DNA of 61,500 bases from Verrucomicrobiota bacterium (GCA_023269615.1 JAHFSY010000025.1:1-61500), one strand, 5' to 3'; shown: positions 45,073-54,076, counted from the stretch's first letter. The notes: a model not told the origin generated them from the sequence alone. Translations and numbers: made by a program.

Positions 45073-47571
45073 TTATTTGATGGGCGTGGCCGGGAAAAGT
45101 TTGTCGCGCAGATCCTTCACGTTGGCGCCTGTCTGTTCCACGGCGGAGAGATTTTTGGACAGCAACTCCGGCTTGAGGCTGTATTCGCGCGTCAGGACGG
45201 CGAGGGCGAGGGCGCGTCGGGCGATCTCCGAGTTGTTGGTCTCCCGCGCGTTCATCAATTTCGTGAGATAAAATTCCCCGAGCGCGTACACGGCCGATGG
45301 AGGCAGATCCGCCCATGTGCAGGCAGCATCAACCGATTGCCCTTCGACCTCCACTTTGAAATAGAGCTGCTCATCCTTGACCCGGTAGAGTTTGCCGGAC
45401 ATCAGGCGGTTCTTGCGGGTGACGATTTTCTGCTGGTCGTACGGTTGGGCCGTGATGTCCTTGATGAGGGTCTCCTTGAAATCGGCGAGGCACTGGGACA
45501 CGGCGATGTGGTACTGGAGAATCTTGTAATTGTCCTCGGTCTTGATATCCGTTTCGTGCGCCTTCCACCCATCGAGCAATTGGTCGAAGCGGTAGGAAGC
45601 CAGTACTTGCTTCTTCTTGTCGCGCATGGCGTCGAGCGCTTTGTTTTCATTCTCCAGCTGCGCCTTGTCCTTCTCGGCTTGTGCGGCCTTGTCCTTGTCG
45701 GACTGTTTCGCGGCGGCATCGCGGTTGGCGTCGCTGAGTTTTGTGATCAACGACTGGATGGTGCTGGTGTGCCATTTGGGGGAGTTATCGGTAAGGAGCT
45801 TCGTGATCTCGGAAAATTTTCCCGCTTCCTGCAACGTGGCAATCTGCTTTTCCACAACCTTGAAATCCTCATACTCCCGGGCAAAATCACCCGCCATGGG
45901 CTGGTACACGACGGCCCATGTTTCCACCTTTACCTTGGCCTGGTCCATCTGTGCGTAGCTCTGCCAAAGCCGCGCCGCTTCCGGGATCTGGTTCTGGCGG
46001 AGCGCCGCGAGGCCCCCGTCAAACTTTGCAATGGCCTGCATCCAGTCCGGCAGGCCGGTGATGGTTTTGTCCAGGGTGCCGCCGGAGATTTTTCCGAGCA
46101 GGATCAGCTCAAGCACCTGGGGATACTGGTTTGTGGAAATGGCCGGGCCGAGCGACTCCGCCGTGGTGGAGCCGGCCAGCGCGTTGAGGTCTGTGATCGC
46201 CTCTGTTTCCTTGCTCGCCATCCATTTCGCCCGTGCCGAATGAAGTTTGACCCACGGGATGCGCTCATCGTTGGGTGGGAGTTTGCCCAGGATGCCGTCG
46301 AACAGGTCCGCCGCGGTGTCGGGACTGCCTTGGGCGGCCTTGCCGTGCGCCTGCTCGATCTCGTCATCGTAATCCAGGGCGGGGGGAGGCGGCTTGGGAG
46401 GATCGACCGGTGTCACGGGATTCACCACGATCGGTTTCGAAATCGTATTGGTGCTGGCGATCACCACAACCGGTTGCGGCTTGGACGGCTTGCCGAAGTA
46501 CGCATCGCGATGGAACCAGAGCCAGATCGCCACGGCGAGGCAGGTCACGATCATGACCAACGTGCCCACCAACATGCCCATCGAGTATTCACTTTCCTGC
46601 TCGATACGCTCAGGTGGTTTTTTTTCGAGGGCGAAGCGCTTGGCGTAAGCAAGGTCGTTCAGTAATTCGTCGTAACTTTGCGGGCGTTCGGCCGGGTCGC
46701 GCTTGAGCATCCGCCCGATCACCTCGGCGGACTGCGGCGTGGTGTCCGGCGCGAAGGCGCGAAGGGAAACAGCCGGCGCGCTCAGGTGCTTGAGCACCAC
46801 CTCGGTCGAGGTGCCGGCCTCGAACGGGGCGCGTCCCGCCAGTGCGTGGAAGAGCGTGCCGCCAAGACTGTAGATGTCACTGCGGAAATCCTCCTTGTTA
46901 TCCGAAACCTTCTCGGGCGCGATGTAGTATGGAGTGCCCCAGATGCCTTCCTCCTGCTGGCTGCTGGCGGTTTTGCTCTCGAAGCGCGCCAGACCAAAGT
47001 CCACCACCTTCGACGAGTTGTCCTGGGCGAAAAGGATGTTGCCAGGCTTGATGTCACGATGGATGAGGCCGCGCTCGTATGCGGCGCGCAGGCCGCTGGC
47101 AACCTGGATGCCGACATCCAGCACGTCGAGCTCCGGCAGACGGTGCTCCTTCTCGATGCGGTCGTCGAGACTGCCGTTGGGCAGGAGTTCCATCACCAGG
47201 TAGTACCGCGAGTTCTGTTCACCGAAGGAATAAATCTGCGCCACGTTGGGATGGTTCAACGACGCGGCCGCGCGGGCCTCGCGCAGGAAGCTTTCGACGA
47301 ACTGCGGGTTGCGCGCGAATTCCTCGCGCATCACCTTCACCGCGACCTGGCGTTCAAGCGAGGTGTCCAGCCCGCGGTACACCGCGCCCATGCCGCCGGT
47401 GCCGATGATCTGGTTGAGCTTGAAGTGCCCGATCTGGCCCGGGAGCACGTAACCACAGTGGGGGCACGACTTGCGCTGGCTTGTCGGGTCAATGCGAAAC
47501 TTCACCCCCGTCCCGCATTGCGGGCACGGCTTGACGCTTTGAGTCTCGGAATCCTGGGCGGGGGGCTGCAT
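45073..47571 (-). CDS. membrane Ser/Thr protein kinase with N-terminal zinc ribbon
   Basis: The protein has 832 residues. A zinc-ribbon pair (CPQCG and CPHCG) lies in residues 16-40, then a kinase domain at about 50-315: glycine loop IGTGGMGAVYRG, Lys in QVAVKVMREE, catalytic loop HRDIKPGN and DFGLAR, with GTPYYIAPE as the activation end. One membrane helix follows (MLVGTLVMIVTCLAVAIWLW), then about 470 residues outside the membrane with Pro-rich and coiled-coil parts (QSDKDKAAQAEKDKAQLENE) and an SH3-like end (GKLYRVKDEQLYFKVEVEGQ). The outer part has no PASTA repeats, so the signal it senses is unknown. It converges on the cNMP gene. Confidence 0.92.
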   Translation of the reverse strand: MQPPAQDSETQSVKPCPQCGTGVKFRIDPTSQRKSCPHCGYVLPGQIGHFKLNQIIGTGGMGAVYRGLDTSLERQVAVKVMREEFARNPQFVESFLREARAAASLNHPNVAQIYSFGEQNSRYYLVMELLPNGSLDDRIEKEHRLPELDVLDVGIQVASGLRAAYERGLIHRDIKPGNILFAQDNSSKVVDFGLARFESKTASSQQEEGIWGTPYYIAPEKVSDNKEDFRSDIYSLGGTLFHALAGRAPFEAGTSTEVVLKHLSAPAVSLRAFAPDTTPQSAEVIGRMLKRDPAERPQSYDELLNDLAYAKRFALEKKPPERIEQESEYSMGMLVGTLVMIVTCLAVAIWLWFHRDAYFGKPSKPQPVVVIASTNTISKPIVVNPVTPVDPPKPPPPALDYDDEIEQAHGKAAQGSPDTAADLFDGILGKLPPNDERIPWVKLHSARAKWMASKETEAITDLNALAGSTTAESLGPAISTNQYPQVLELILLGKISGGTLDKTITGLPDWMQAIAKFDGGLAALRQNQIPEAARLWQSYAQMDQAKVKVETWAVVYQPMAGDFAREYEDFKVVEKQIATLQEAGKFSEITKLLTDNSPKWHTSTIQSLITKLSDANRDAAAKQSDKDKAAQAEKDKAQLENENKALDAMRDKKKQVLASYRFDQLLDGWKAHETDIKTEDNYKILQYHIAVSQCLADFKETLIKDITAQPYDQQKIVTRKNRLMSGKLYRVKDEQLYFKVEVEGQSVDAACTWADLPPSAVYALGEFYLTKLMNARETNNSEIARRALALAVLTREYSLKPELLSKNLSAVEQTGANVKDLRDKLFPATPIK

Positions 47572-47892
47572 GCTGGATCATTTGTAGCAGATTGCAGGCC
47601 AAAAGACCATGACATTAGGGGGCTCAATCAGGGCTTACGCACTTGAAATTTTCGACACCGATCCCATGGAAAAAGACAGGGGAAGCCACAGATGAAACAC
47701 GGATTGGCACGGATACGCTGGTTTGGCACAGCCAAACCAGCGGGATAAACCCTCCAAGATTGCCGATTCTGCCGGTGCTTGGCGTGCCAAGCACCGGCTT
47801 ATCCGTGTTCATCCGTGGCTTCCTGTTCTTAAATGCGTAAGCCGTGTGTCAGAGGGCTTGCAGGTTGACAATCGTGGGGTAGAATACAACCC
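47572..47892. repeat. 321-base divergent gap with composite palindromic element
   Basis: No gene is supported. An element at 47682-47822 has outer imperfect inverted ends (GAAGCCACAGATGAAACACG and its inverse at 47801-47822) and two internal perfect hairpins: 47716-47742 with 12-base arms (CGCTGGTTTGGC) and 47771-47798 with 13-base arms (GCCGGTGCTTGGC). It sits between the divergent kinase and cytochrome genes. Confidence 0.8.
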
Positions 47893-49338
47893 ATGTTGAA
47901 AGCATGCATGGTTGGCGTGATGGCTGTGCTTCTCGTTTCATGCTCATCCCAGCCGGGTCCGCGCCCGCACGTGGAAAGTGGGATGGCGGCGCCCAGCCGG
48001 GTGGACCTGGGCCAGATCCCCGGCTGGTCTTCCGACGACCTGGATTTTTTTCAGCGCGGATCCATGAGCGGCGAATTCATTCCTGAAAAGACGTTTCGCG
48101 CGCTTGTCCGCGCCAACCCCGATCTCTTCCCGAATGGCATGGCCAGCTTTGGATTCGTCACCGATCCGGGCGAGGATCTTCCCGTTGGCATGAGCCGCCG
48201 CGAAGTTCCCCATCTTGGTGATCAAGTTTCCATCGGGCTCAATTGCGCGGCATGTCATGTCGGTGAAGTGAAATTTGACAACCACCCGCCGATGCGTGTG
48301 ATGGGGATGACCTCGTCCTTCGATCCCGAGGCGTTCTACAATGCCACCGTGATCGCGATGCTGCGGGCGTCGCAACCTGCCGGCATGAAGAAGTACCTCG
48401 GCGAATACGTCCGGGAGTATGATCACCGCACGGATCTGTCTGGCATCGCGAAGGAGCATCTCAACCTGTTCCACAACATCGGCGTGGCGCTCCACCTTCC
48501 TGCGGAACCTCCAAAAAACCTTCCTCCTCCCTCGGGACCCGGCCGCAACACCGCCTTTGGCCTGCTCTCCGCCGTCCTGTTCAACGAGCCCACGCCCTAC
48601 GCTCCCACGAAGTTCAGCCCCGTTTGGAACGCCGACCAACGCACATGGGTCCACTGGGACGGCAACACCAGCAGCCCCATCAACCGCAACATCCTCGCCT
48701 CGCTCGGACTCGGCGCTCCGCTCGAGGGGCGTCACGCGATCATGGACTTCAGCCTGGTGGACCGCCAGACGCAGCTCTCGGAGGCGATCCGGCCCCCGCG
48801 ATATCCGCTTCCCGTGAATGAGGCATCTGCGTCACGCGGCGCGAGCATCTATGCGCAGTATTGCGCGAAGTGTCACGACGTGCCGGCCGGTTACGAGGAC
48901 AAGCGGCTGCATTCCGTGACGGAAGTGGGAACCGATCCTGCGCGTGTAAAACTTTTTACCGCAAAGCAGGCGGCGCTCTACAATGATTTCTTTGCAAAGC
49001 TCCAGCTTGATGGCTACACGCCTTCCGCCGAACCGACGGTGCGCAGCACGGGGAAATACGTGGCGTCCGATCTCGCCGGCGTGTGGGCACGTTCCCCGTA
49101 TCTGCACAACGGCTCGATGCGGACCATGCGGGACTTGCTCACGCCGCCCGCGGAACGCCCCAAAACCTTTCGTCGTGGCGACACGGAATATGACACCGCG
49201 AACATGGGCTACAAGAACAAGGGATCCTACGTGTTCGACACATCAACCCCGGGCAATTTTAATTCGGGGCACGATTATGGCACGAGTCTTTCCCAGGGGC
49301 AGAAGAAGGACCTGATCGAATTTCTCAAGACGAAGTGA
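47893..49338 (+). CDS. di-haem cytochrome c lipoprotein, peroxidase/RoxA-like
   Basis: A 481-residue exported protein with a lipobox (VLLVSCSS). It has two haem-c motifs: C118-A-A-C-H in GLNCAACHVGEV and C324-A-K-C-H in YCAKCHDVPAG. Blocks WVHWDGNTSSPINRNILASL and SPYLHNGSMRTMRDLLTP, with late RPKTFRRGD, are shared with the family that holds di-haem cytochrome c peroxidases and rubber oxygenase RoxA-type enzymes. Which reaction it runs is unknown. It needs periplasmic haem attachment, for which the DsbD homologue would help keep the Cys pairs reduced. Confidence 0.85.
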   Translation: MLKACMVGVMAVLLVSCSSQPGPRPHVESGMAAPSRVDLGQIPGWSSDDLDFFQRGSMSGEFIPEKTFRALVRANPDLFPNGMASFGFVTDPGEDLPVGMSRREVPHLGDQVSIGLNCAACHVGEVKFDNHPPMRVMGMTSSFDPEAFYNATVIAMLRASQPAGMKKYLGEYVREYDHRTDLSGIAKEHLNLFHNIGVALHLPAEPPKNLPPPSGPGRNTAFGLLSAVLFNEPTPYAPTKFSPVWNADQRTWVHWDGNTSSPINRNILASLGLGAPLEGRHAIMDFSLVDRQTQLSEAIRPPRYPLPVNEASASRGASIYAQYCAKCHDVPAGYEDKRLHSVTEVGTDPARVKLFTAKQAALYNDFFAKLQLDGYTPSAEPTVRSTGKYVASDLAGVWARSPYLHNGSMRTMRDLLTPPAERPKTFRRGDTEYDTANMGYKNKGSYVFDTSTPGNFNSGHDYGTSLSQGQKKDLIEFLKTK

Positions 49339-49354
49339 ACAACTTCAACCTCCG

Positions 49355-50185
49355 ATGAATCATCATATCTGGAAACTCTTCAGTCTCAAAGGGCGCGTGG
49401 CGCTCGTGACGGGCGGCGCCCGGACTCTTGGCCATGACATGGCGGAGGCGCTGGCCGAGGCCGGCGCGGATGTGGTCATCACCTCGCGCCACCTGGAGCA
49501 TGCGCAACGATCGGCGAAGCGCCTCGCCCGGCGCACCGGGCGGAAAGTCTTCCCGCTGGAAATGGACCTGGCTTCGGAAGAGAGCATCCGCCGTGCGGTG
49601 AGCGCGGCCATTGCATGGCGGAAGCGCCTCGACATCCTCGTCAACAACGGGGGTGGCCGCAACGCTGACTCGAAGCAGACCGCAAAATATTTCGACAACG
49701 GCCTCGAGCGCATGCCCGTTGGGGATTGGGAATCGACCTTTTCCACGTATCTGCGCGGAACCTTTCTCTGCGCCAGGTATGCGCTGCCGCAAATGAAAAA
49801 GCAAAAGAGCGGCAGCATCATCAATATTTCGAGCGTCTCGGGCGTGGTGGGGCGTCAGCGCTGGGTTTACAGAGGTTCGCCCAACATGGTGGGCAACACC
49901 ACGGATTACTCGGCGGCCAAGGCGGGCGTGCTGGGCTTCACCCTCGATCTCGCCGCCCAGGTCGGAGCGTCGGGTGTCCGCGTCAACGCCATTTCCCCAG
50001 GCGGATTCGCGCGCGGACAACCCCGGGAATTCATCCGACGTTACAGCCAGATCACCCCGCTTGGACGGATGGGAGCAGATGGAATTGACATGAAAGGCGC
50101 CGTTGTCTTTCTCGCGTCGGACGCATCCGCCTACGTGACCGCGCACAACCTCATCGTGGACGGCGGCTTTTCAGCAACGAAGTGA
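49355..50185 (+). CDS. short-chain dehydrogenase/reductase
   Basis: The protein has 276 residues. The cofactor motif is ALVTGGARTLGHDMAEALAE, NNG is in DILVNNGGGRNA, and the catalytic Ser is in IINISSVSGVVG. Tyr/Lys lie in TDYSAAKAGVLGF and the cap is ISPGGFARGQPREF. It has an extended insert (VVGRQRWVYRGSPNMVGNTT) before the catalytic Tyr. It follows the cytochrome by 16 bases. The substrate is unknown; sugar or polyol dehydrogenases show similar N-termini. Confidence 0.9.
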   Translation: MNHHIWKLFSLKGRVALVTGGARTLGHDMAEALAEAGADVVITSRHLEHAQRSAKRLARRTGRKVFPLEMDLASEESIRRAVSAAIAWRKRLDILVNNGGGRNADSKQTAKYFDNGLERMPVGDWESTFSTYLRGTFLCARYALPQMKKQKSGSIINISSVSGVVGRQRWVYRGSPNMVGNTTDYSAAKAGVLGFTLDLAAQVGASGVRVNAISPGGFARGQPREFIRRYSQITPLGRMGADGIDMKGAVVFLASDASAYVTAHNLIVDGGFSATK

Positions 50186-51271
50186 TCAATGCGCCTTGGG
50201 CAGGCGGATGAGGAATGATGTTCCCTTGGCCGTTTCGGTGGTGAACGAGATTTTCCCCTTGTGGGCGTCCACGATCATCTGGACGATGGACATGCCGAGG
50301 CCCGTGCCGTTGGCCTTTCCGTGGGTGACGAAGGGATCAAAGAAGGTTTCACGGATGCTTTCGGGAATGCCGGGGCCGGTGTCGCGCACGCAGATCTCAA
50401 CATCCCTGCCATTTTCTCGCGCGGAGATTTCGACCTCACCCTTGCCGTTCAGGGCGTCAATGGCGTTCTGCACCAGGTTTTGCAGCACGCGCAGCATGCG
50501 GTGCGTGTCGAGCTCCACCTTCGTGGCGATGGGCTGGATCGTGACGCGCACACCGGACTGTTCAAAGAAATCCTGGTTCAGCGTCGCGAATTGCTCGAAG
50601 AGCGAGGCGATGGAGAGGGATTCGAGTTTCAGCACGGGATTGCCGCGGGCAAAATCGAGCAGCTCCTGCACCATCAGCACCATCCGCTGTGATTGCTTCA
50701 CGATGAGGTCGCACCTCTTTTGAGTGGTGGGGTCCTTGTCCTTGTCGCTGACAAGCTCCGCGGCAAGCTGGATGGCGGCGATGGGATTTCGGAAGTCGTG
50801 GATGATCGCGCCCGCCATCTCGCCGATGAAATGCATCTTCTCCTTGCGCACAGTCTCGGCGACGTAGCGGTTGTTGGTGGCGCGCAACTGGTCAAGGACA
50901 CGCTCAAAGAGCTGCAGTGCGGCGCGCGGCGGTTCCATGTGGAGAACCTCCATGAGCGGCGCGCGCGGAATCTTCGATGCCTGGACGCGGGTGACGGCCG
51001 TGGCGCGCGCGCTTCGCGCGCTGCCGTCAATCACGCCCAGCTCGCCGAAGTAATCCCCGTCCTGAGCGACGGCGATCCTTACCCATTTGCTGCCGGAACT
51101 CTTGGTCAGCTCCACAGAGCCTTCCTCAACGAGGTAAATGCAGTCGGAGGGATGCGATTCCTCGAAGATGATTTCATTCGCCTCGAACGAGGAAGGCGTC
51201 GCCCTCTGGGCCAGTGACTGGGCTCCGGTTTCACCGAAGCAGGCGAAAAACTGGTTTTTCAGAAGTTCCAT
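50186..51271 (-). CDS. histidine kinase with N-terminal cyclic nucleotide-binding domain
   Basis: The protein has 361 residues from ATG 51271 (MELLKNQFF); the longer frame to 51331 overlaps the upstream spacer. Residues 1-115 are a cNMP-binding domain with cassette DGDYFGELGVIDGSARSARA. The HisKA box is GEMAGAIIHDFRNPIAAIQL and the ATPase domain follows (LQNLVQNAIDAL, DTGPGIPE, TGLGMSIVQMIVDAHKG). There is no membrane segment or receiver domain, so the partner regulator is elsewhere. It would couple cyclic nucleotide level to a phosphorelay. Confidence 0.92.
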   Translation of the reverse strand: MELLKNQFFACFGETGAQSLAQRATPSSFEANEIIFEESHPSDCIYLVEEGSVELTKSSGSKWVRIAVAQDGDYFGELGVIDGSARSARATAVTRVQASKIPRAPLMEVLHMEPPRAALQLFERVLDQLRATNNRYVAETVRKEKMHFIGEMAGAIIHDFRNPIAAIQLAAELVSDKDKDPTTQKRCDLIVKQSQRMVLMVQELLDFARGNPVLKLESLSIASLFEQFATLNQDFFEQSGVRVTIQPIATKVELDTHRMLRVLQNLVQNAIDALNGKGEVEISARENGRDVEICVRDTGPGIPESIRETFFDPFVTHGKANGTGLGMSIVQMIVDAHKGKISFTTETAKGTSFLIRLPKAH

Positions 51272-51320
51272 ACCGGTGTGGTCTGACAACGGCGAAGTAT
51301 CGCCCGTGCCGCCGTTTTCG

Positions 51321-52211
51321 TCAAATCCCAATCATACTACAATTTCGGATTTTGGAATGAGGGAGCGACCTCCATGCACGGATGGCGAGGCGGAGTTTGC
51401 GTGGGAAGCTTACGCTTGCGCGCCGGGCATACACATCGTGACCGGCCTGTTCGATCTCATCCAGAATTCCCGCGTAGATCCAGCGCATGGCCCATACGGT
51501 GAACTGCGAGCCGTCGTTTGCCAGCATCGGGATTCCCTTCTCGGACTCGGCATAGTGCTCACGGGCCCGGGCCACCTGGAATTTCATCAGCTTGATGAAT
51601 TGGGGTGTGACGCGATGAAGGCGGATGTCCTCCTCGCTGACACCGAAGCGCGTCACTTCCTCCGCCGGGAGATAAATGCGGTCACGCTCGTAGTCCTCCC
51701 GGATGTCGCGCAGGATGTTCGTGAGCTGCATGGCGGTGCCCAGCGCGGAGGCCTGTTTCTCACCGGCGGGATCGCGCAGCCCGAAGATGCGCGACATGAT
51801 GAGTCCCACCACCGACGCGACGAGATAACAGTAGCGGTCCAGTTCCTCCCACGTCGCGATGCGGATGCGCCCGCGATCCATGCACACGCCCTCGACCAGC
51901 TCGTCAAAATATTTTCTCGGGATGGAATGTTCCGTGATCGTGTAATGGAAAGCCCCGGCGAATTCCAGATCCTTGCACTTCCCGTTGTAGAGGAGGTCAA
52001 GCGTCTCGTTCAGCTGTCCACGTTGGGGTCCCATCGCGTCCGTGGCGTGGACATCGAGCAGGTCGTCCGCATGGCGGCAGAACGCATAGACCGCATAAGC
52101 CGCGTTCTGTTTGTGGCGGGGAAGAAAAAGGGACGAAAAATAAAACGTCCTGGCGTGATGGCGCGTGATGCGTCGCGCGGCCTCAAAACTTTGCTGGAGG
52201 GAAGCGTTCAT
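51321..52211 (-). CDS. squalene/phytoene synthase family protein
   Basis: The protein has 296 residues from ATG 52211 (MNASLQQSFEAARR). The Asp-rich motifs that bind farnesyl or geranylgeranyl diphosphate are in YAFCRHADDLLDVHAT and TNILRDIREDYERDRIYLP. It condenses two prenyl diphosphates head to head as the first step toward squalene/hopanoids or carotenoids; the sequence alone does not settle which, and no desaturase or cyclase gene is present in the window. It lies 34 bases after pssA and upstream of the kinase, in a same-strand run. Confidence 0.9.
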   Translation of the reverse strand: MNASLQQSFEAARRITRHHARTFYFSSLFLPRHKQNAAYAVYAFCRHADDLLDVHATDAMGPQRGQLNETLDLLYNGKCKDLEFAGAFHYTITEHSIPRKYFDELVEGVCMDRGRIRIATWEELDRYCYLVASVVGLIMSRIFGLRDPAGEKQASALGTAMQLTNILRDIREDYERDRIYLPAEEVTRFGVSEEDIRLHRVTPQFIKLMKFQVARAREHYAESEKGIPMLANDGSQFTVWAMRWIYAGILDEIEQAGHDVYARRASVSFPRKLRLAIRAWRSLPHSKIRNCSMIGI

Positions 52212-52245
52212 TTCAATATGGACGCCCCATTCCAAAAAATCGGGA

Positions 52246-53097
52246 TCAAGCCTCGGACGTCTCTTCCTCCTCTTCCTCCTCGATGCCGGCGCGGATGCGT
52301 TTGGAGATGAAGGGACGGATGAAGCCGTAGACGAGATACATCACGAAAACGAGCGCGAGGGAGTAACGCCATGTCTTGTACAGGATGGCGATGATGACGA
52401 CGGTGAGGAGGATTTGCGGGATGGAGCGTTTCGCTCTCCAGTCAATGGACTTGAAGCTCGGATAGCTGATGCGGCTGTACATCATGAACGAGAGAAAAAT
52501 CAGGAGCCCGGGCAGGAGATATTTCCAGTTTCCGATCAGCTCGTCCTTGTTGTTCTGGGTCAGGGTGAGGATCAGGAGCGTGATGGATGCCACGAGGCCC
52601 GCTGCGGCGGGAATGGGAAACCCCACAAAATCCTTGTTGCCGTTGGGTTGGGGTTGGGCCGAGACGAGGTTGAAGCGTGCCAATCGCATTGCGCCGGCCA
52701 GCAGATAGATAAATGCAACAAGCCCGCCCACCCAGCTGTAGTCCTTCGGGAGGTCGGCCAGGATGATCTTGAACACGAGCAATGCCGGGGCGAGACCGAA
52801 GGAGATCACGTCGGCCAGGGAATCGAATTCCCGCCCGAACGCGCTTTCCCTCCCGCCGAGACGGGCGAGACGCCCATCCAGCATGTCGAAAATGCATGCG
52901 CCAAGAATGTACTTCAGGCTGCTCTCATACCGCTGGATCCAGTGCTCATCTCCCGCCTGCTGCTCGAGGCTCCCGGTGATGATGAGGCGGATGGCCATGA
53001 AACCGCAAAAGAGATTTCCCGCCGTCATCAGGTTTGGCAGCAGATAGACCTTCGGCATCTCGAGCTGCGAAGATGGCGATGGGGGCTCCTGGCTCAT
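52246..53097 (-). CDS. pssA: CDP-diacylglycerol-serine O-phosphatidyltransferase
   Basis: A membrane enzyme of 283 residues with about seven helices that makes phosphatidylserine, the precursor of phosphatidylethanolamine. The CDP-alcohol phosphatidyltransferase signature is complete: DGRLARLGGRESAFGREFDS followed by LAD. The N-terminal YLLPNLMTAGNLFCGFMAI is typical of PssA. An acidic C-terminal tail (EEEEEETSEA) is unusual. The start is ATG 53097; a longer frame to 53235 overlaps the upstream lipoprotein gene. The gap to that lipoprotein stop is only four bases. Confidence 0.92.
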   Translation of the reverse strand: MSQEPPSPSSQLEMPKVYLLPNLMTAGNLFCGFMAIRLIITGSLEQQAGDEHWIQRYESSLKYILGACIFDMLDGRLARLGGRESAFGREFDSLADVISFGLAPALLVFKIILADLPKDYSWVGGLVAFIYLLAGAMRLARFNLVSAQPQPNGNKDFVGFPIPAAAGLVASITLLILTLTQNNKDELIGNWKYLLPGLLIFLSFMMYSRISYPSFKSIDWRAKRSIPQILLTVVIIAILYKTWRYSLALVFVMYLVYGFIRPFISKRIRAGIEEEEEEETSEA

Positions 53098-53101
53098 GGG
53101 A

Positions 53102-53497
53102 TCACTTGGTGATGGAGATCTCAAACGTTGCCGTCTCGGGCTGCGCATTCTCGTCAAAGGGCGTGAAACGCAGGGTGACTTCCCCGCTTCCCATCGCGCG
53201 GGCCTGCAGAAGCAGTCCCCAGTTTCCGGATTCAACGCGCGGCGTTTCGCTCAGGAGCAGCAGCACGCGGTTGGAATAGTCTACGAGCGACCACTGCCCC
53301 GGCTTGTCGGGGTTGGGGTCCATCTTAAAAAAAATTTTCTGGTCGAGCTTGAGCTGGACGCTTTTTCCAATGTCTTCGCGATGAACATCAAGCACCTCGG
53401 AAACGGTGTAGAGGCTTTTGGATGAGCCGCGACTCATTTGAGAGGCACAGCCGGCGAGGAGGACAAGGGCAAGCAGGCCCGCAAGCGTTTTCTTCAT
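53102..53497 (-). CDS. small lipoprotein
   Basis: The protein has 131 residues with a clear lipobox (ALVLLAGCASQ), so it is exported and lipidated. The mature part is a beta-rich single domain (VSEVLDVHREDIGKSVQLKL, WSLVDYSNRVLLLL, TATFEISITK). No known family is recognised. It lies four bases upstream of pssA in the same direction and starts 93 bases after the cytochrome b-like protein stop. Confidence 0.75.
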   Translation of the reverse strand: MKKTLAGLLALVLLAGCASQMSRGSSKSLYTVSEVLDVHREDIGKSVQLKLDQKIFFKMDPNPDKPGQWSLVDYSNRVLLLLSETPRVESGNWGLLLQARAMGSGEVTLRFTPFDENAQPETATFEISITK

Positions 53498-53561
53498 GGG
53501 GCGAAATATCCCGTTTCGTGAGGCAAGTCTCAAGCTGGAAAAACGGGTGTCGGAGGGAGAG

Positions 53562-53589
53562 TCTCACGCAAAGACGCAGAGACGCAAAG
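53562..53589. repeat. CACGCAAAGACGCAGAGACG direct-repeat unit
   Basis: Three tandem octamers (ACGCAAAG, ACGCAGAG, ACGCAAAG) lie directly beside the stop codon of the membrane protein gene. A related GACGCAAAGG unit is at 12868-12877. Confidence 0.6.
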
Positions 53590-53590
53590 T

Positions 53591-54007
53591 TTAACCCGAG
53601 TTTCGAGTCCTCAATCCCAGGATCGCATGAAGCAGCAACACGAAGCTGATCCCCAAGCCCAGCCAGGTGTGCAGGTTCTTTGCCTGGGTTTGGATGACCT
53701 CCGACCCCGAATAGTAAATCGCCCAGCCGGTCACGGTAAGCGCGAGAAAAACGCCCAGCGTGAGAACGCCTGAAACCACGTTCTTCCCCAGTCGCCATCC
53801 GCGCACGATATGGACGCGCCATACAACCCCAAGCGTGATGAGAAAAAGCGGAATGCTCCACCCGTGAAACACACGCCATGGCCGGCACGGCCACATCCAG
53901 AGTCCAACGCCCGAAATCGCATTCAGCGCAAAGCTGAAAAGCAGCAACGCAAGAATCGGCCGGGATAATGCGGCGGCGCTGGGTTGAGGTTGCTCGGAAG
54001 AAGCCAT
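53591..54007 (-). CDS. four-helix membrane protein, cytochrome b-like (four in-membrane His)
   Basis: The protein has 138 residues with four membrane helices and four His placed at helix edges: H48 in RVFHGWSIPLF, H66 in WRVHIVRG, H113 in KNLHTWLGLG and H127 in LLHAILGLR. Two pairs at opposite sides fit ligation of b-type haems, as in small cytochrome b/DUF4405-like proteins that feed electrons to periplasmic flavoproteins. Haem binding is inferred. It follows apbE by 69 bases, a gap that holds a family C repeat tail, and precedes the lipoprotein gene. I see it as the likely membrane electron donor of the flavin cluster. Confidence 0.65.
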   Translation of the reverse strand: MASSEQPQPSAAALSRPILALLLFSFALNAISGVGLWMWPCRPWRVFHGWSIPLFLITLGVVWRVHIVRGWRLGKNVVSGVLTLGVFLALTVTGWAIYYSGSEVIQTQAKNLHTWLGLGISFVLLLHAILGLRTRNSG

Positions 54008-54031
54008 TTTGAAAATCCCGTAAATCTTGAA

Positions 54032-54050
54032 AATCCTGTCAAAAAATCCG
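54032..54050. repeat. family C repeat tail
   Basis: AATCCTGTCAAAAAATCCG is identical to 12947-12965. It lies in the apbE to membrane-protein gap, without the 31-base palindrome that accompanies the other copies. Confidence 0.7.
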
Positions 54051-54076
54051 GTGGGAAAAAGGGTCCTCTCCGCACC

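Noticed and set aside
45337..46665. 442-residue open frame on the plus strand
   Set aside because: It lies opposite the Ser/Thr kinase outer domain and has no recognisable content.
47865..47885. TTGACA...TAGAAT promoter before the cytochrome gene
   Set aside because: The two hexamers are only nine bases apart, too close for a housekeeping promoter.
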